Shown piece by piece: positions 62,363-64,000 of a stretch of DNA of 64,000 nucleotides. The notes below the pieces were generated by a model that made no database searches, was not told the origin of the DNA, and saw nothing but the letters and a program-made list of their open reading frames with translations. Made by a program: the position numbers and the translations under genes. Origin of the DNA: Streptomyces sp. ATexAB-D23 (GTDB lineage Bacteria > Actinomycetota > Actinomycetes > Streptomycetales > Streptomycetaceae); NCBI RefSeq assembly GCF_000373645.1, contig NZ_KB892008.1, positions 111,565 through 175,564 on the forward strand. The letters run 5' to 3'. The stretch's first letter is position 1; each line of letters begins with the position of its first letter.

Positions 62363-62666
62363 CGGCACTCCTCCTCTTCGAGGCCTGCGCCCACACGGCG
62401 GCGACATCGGCGGCATGACGCGCGGCAAGTCCAGACGCTTCGTCCAGGTGGAGCGATGGAAGCAGGTCGGCAGGTTCCGCGTTGACCGCTGCGGCAATCA
62501 GGGCGAGCCGGTAAAGGGGTGGGGTCTGGGTTCCGGACTCGATGTTTGTGATCGAACCGCGCGTCAATCCCGCCTGTCGTCCTACGTACTCTTGTGTCAC
62601 CCCGGCACGCATCCGCGCCTCACGGATCAGCTGGGCAACGGTCTCGTTGAACTCCCGCTCTTCCAT
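62349..62666 (-). CDS. XRE-family repressor (CapH-like)
   Basis: The 105-residue DNA-binding protein has a helix-turn-helix spanning about 12-66 ([38 protein letters not shown]). A short C-terminal tail of about 35 residues could hold the cleavage site for the adjacent peptidase. GGGGG lies 4-8 nt before the ATG. An operator-like sequence lies 17 bases upstream, overlapping the predicted transcription start, so it probably represses itself. A homologous site precedes the CD-NTase operon. Confidence 0.9.
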   Translation of the reverse strand: MEEREFNETVAQLIREARMRAGVTQEYVGRQAGLTRGSITNIESGTQTPPLYRLALIAAAVNAEPADLLPSLHLDEASGLAARHAADVAAVWAQASKRRSAGGEG

Positions 62667-62682
62667 ATATCCCCCAAGCGCT

Positions 62683-62697
62683 GCCAGTCTCCCTGAC
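62683..62697 (-). promoter_or_regulatory. operator-like site at the XRE-peptidase promoter
   Basis: GCCAGTCTCCCTGAC on the plus strand (GTCAGGGAGACTGGC on the minus) directly follows a possible -10, TAGGTT, and shares 12 of 15 bases with the site before the CBASS operon. Confidence 0.6.
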
Positions 62698-62737
62698 AAC
62701 CTAGTTCCCAGCTCTGCACCCGAACAGCTTTGAGCGG

Positions 62738-63735
62738 CAGGGCTTCGACGTTCTCTTCGGGCGTCCAATGATCACGTAAGTCCGAAGAGCCTGAGTGGCC
62801 GCGACATGTCCCCGCCTGCCTGGCGGAGTCCCGCGGCGATGCTCGTGGTTTTGGCGGTGCGGAGAACTCCGATTCATGGTTTCGCCAGGTCGCTATGGTT
62901 TGGGGCGCGTTGCCCGTCCGAAGTTGGGAGGCGTCCTCGTTGAAGGTCACGTCGCGGACATGGTGCAGGGATTCGATTCCCCAGTGTCCGCGCACGAGTT
63001 GCGCCAGGACGTCGGGGCCGACCTGTTCGGCGCTCGGGCTGGTGACGGCGTAGACGTTCTTGTGGTTGACCTTCCCGGTCTTCCTGTCGACACGGCGACG
63101 ACGGATCCAGATGGCCTGGCGGGCTCCGGGGAATAGCAGGTTGTCCACGGTGCAGACCTTGATCCGGCGGACCTCGCGCCGTCCGTGGCCGGTGTCGCGG
63201 GTGCGCCTGAGCAGCGAGATCTCATCCCAGGGCAGACCCTTGAGCTGCTTGCTCAGCTTCTTCTGGTTGCCCTTCGCGATCACAATGCAGTGCGCCTCGC
63301 GCTCCAGGAGGTAGGCGGCATGTTCGCGCTGAGCGTGCAAGGCGTGCGGGGCGTCGCTGGTGATCACGGTGCCGGTCAGGTCTTCGACCGTGTTCAGCAA
63401 GGGGCGGAAGCAGGTGATCTCGTTCGTCTTCTCGCCCAAGTCCATCTGACCGAGTACCAGTCCCGTCGTGTGGTCGCAGGCCGCGAGAAGGTGGACCTTG
63501 CGGCCGTGTGCTCCGCTGACGCCCCGCAGGCTCTTTCCGTCGACGGTGAGCCCTCGCCAGCCCTCGGCGCGGGGCTGACGGTCCGCGAGCCAACCACCTG
63601 GTCCAGCGCATCAGCGTCGATCCGCACGAGAAGTCGGCGAACGGTGGTTTCCGCAGGCCATGAGCGTTCAGGAAGTACCGGATCCACTCGGTCGCCCAGC
63701 TTCTCCAGCACGACGGGGGGGGTGCCTCTATGTCC
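62738..63735 (-). mobile_element. truncated ISAs1-family insertion sequence
   Basis: It contains the decayed transposase described separately. CAGGGCTTCGACGTTC at 62738 is a plausible terminal repeat of this family at the 3' side. The 5' end of the transposase and the other terminus are missing, and a different IS begins within 50 bases, so the element was cut by later events. Limits are approximate. Confidence 0.6.
62772..63711 (-). pseudogene. ISAs1-family transposase, frameshifted and 5'-truncated
   Basis: Three frames must be joined. The first runs from VLEKLGDRVDPVLPERSWPA to DADALDQVV. The next runs from [20 protein letters not shown] through [20 protein letters not shown] and [10 protein letters not shown] to QTIATWRN. 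The last runs from [18 protein letters not shown] to LRLFGLT before a TGA. A shift near 63,590 and another near 62,890, which also creates an in-frame stop, break it. The N-terminal ~70-100 residues of the family are absent. It is inactive. Confidence 0.85.
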
Positions 63736-63783
63736 TTCGTCAAGGCGCCCCTGTCGGGTTTGGTGTGGTTCGGTGTGCTGGGG

Positions 63784-64000
63784 TTATGCGGCGAGCTCGA
63801 CGTCCTTCGGTGTCCGGGATTCGTAGAAGGTGCCGTCGCGGAGCATGGCGAACAGGACGCTGATGCGTTGGCGGGCGAGGCGGAGGAGAGCTTGGGTGTG
63901 GGTCTTGCCGCGGGCTCGTTGCTTGTCGTAGTAGGCGCGGGAGGCGGGGTCGGCGTTCATGCAGGCGAAGGCGGACAGGAACATGGCCCGCTTGAGCTGG
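63784..64000 (-). CDS. IS110-family transposase, C-terminal part (cut by window edge)
   Basis: The last 72 residues are in the window: QLKRAMFLSAFACMNADPAS, then RAYYDKQRARGKTHTQALLR and RISVLFAMLRDG. This is the C-terminal serine-containing transposase_20 domain of IS110/IS116/IS902 elements (Ser in FLSAFA). The frame is intact to TAA and runs off the right edge, so the rest of the gene and the element's other end lie outside. Confidence 0.9.
   Translation of the reverse strand, partial: QLKRAMFLSAFACMNADPASRAYYDKQRARGKTHTQALLRLARQRISVLFAMLRDGTFYESRTPKDVELAA

Overview
The window looks like a piece of a Streptomyces chromosome. It has very high GC, third positions almost always G or C, many GTG starts, Streptomyces-type housekeeping genes (class II leuA, znuACB-zur, pyruvate phosphate dikinase, a dnaG-hrdA-like pair), a Tat-exported class A beta-lactamase, and tRNAs without encoded CCA. 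Positions 1 to about 56,230 are ordered core genome. From about 56,230 to the right edge lies an accessory island that begins directly after a CAT-anticodon tRNA and ends in insertion-sequence debris.

Core, left part (1-24 kb). leuA sits behind a 15-residue leucine-rich leader peptide. It is followed by a TerB-like protein, an MMPL exporter with a NarL-type two-component system, recO, uppS, and the zinc uptake operon znuA-znuC-znuB-zur. The znuA promoter carries two Zur-box-like sites. glyS diverges from it. Next come a DUF6243-type protein, two DHA2 drug-efflux MFS genes around an XRE regulator, a class A beta-lactamase, dusB and ppdK.

Core, middle (24-46 kb). This holds a winged-helix regulator, a VOC protein, an SDR and the assimilatory nitrite reductase nirBD. 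A LacI-controlled catabolic cluster follows (LacI, FAD oxidoreductase, MHS transporter, zinc dehydrogenase, PfkB kinase) with perfect GGTAAACGTTTACC operators upstream. Then come a TSUP permease, a class F sortase paired with a collagen-like surface protein, an NADPH-FMN reductase, cutA, a SanA/YdcF-like protein, a HAD phosphatase preceded by a 35-bp minisatellite, a CbiX-like chelatase, dgt and a ferredoxin-reductase-like flavoprotein.

Core, right part (46.8-56.2 kb). dnaG and an hrdA-like sigma factor are followed by a heterodimeric ABC exporter with one degenerate ATP site, an FGGY kinase, a YtxH protein, two tandem tRNA-Asn genes and a CAT tRNA.

Island (56.2-64 kb). The main item is a CBASS antiphage system: a CD-NTase and an E2-E1 Cap2 that overlap by 4 bp on the minus strand, and a convergent HNH-SAVED effector (Cap5-like). 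Upstream of the CD-NTase, on the same strand, is an XRE repressor overlapping an ImmA/IrrE metallopeptidase, the composition of the CapH/CapP damage-responsive CBASS switch. The same 15-bp operator-like sequence occurs at the XRE promoter and in the gap upstream of the CD-NTase, so one repressor may hold both. No Cap3 (JAB) gene is visible. A frameshifted ISAs1-type transposase and the 3' end of an IS110-family transposase close the window.
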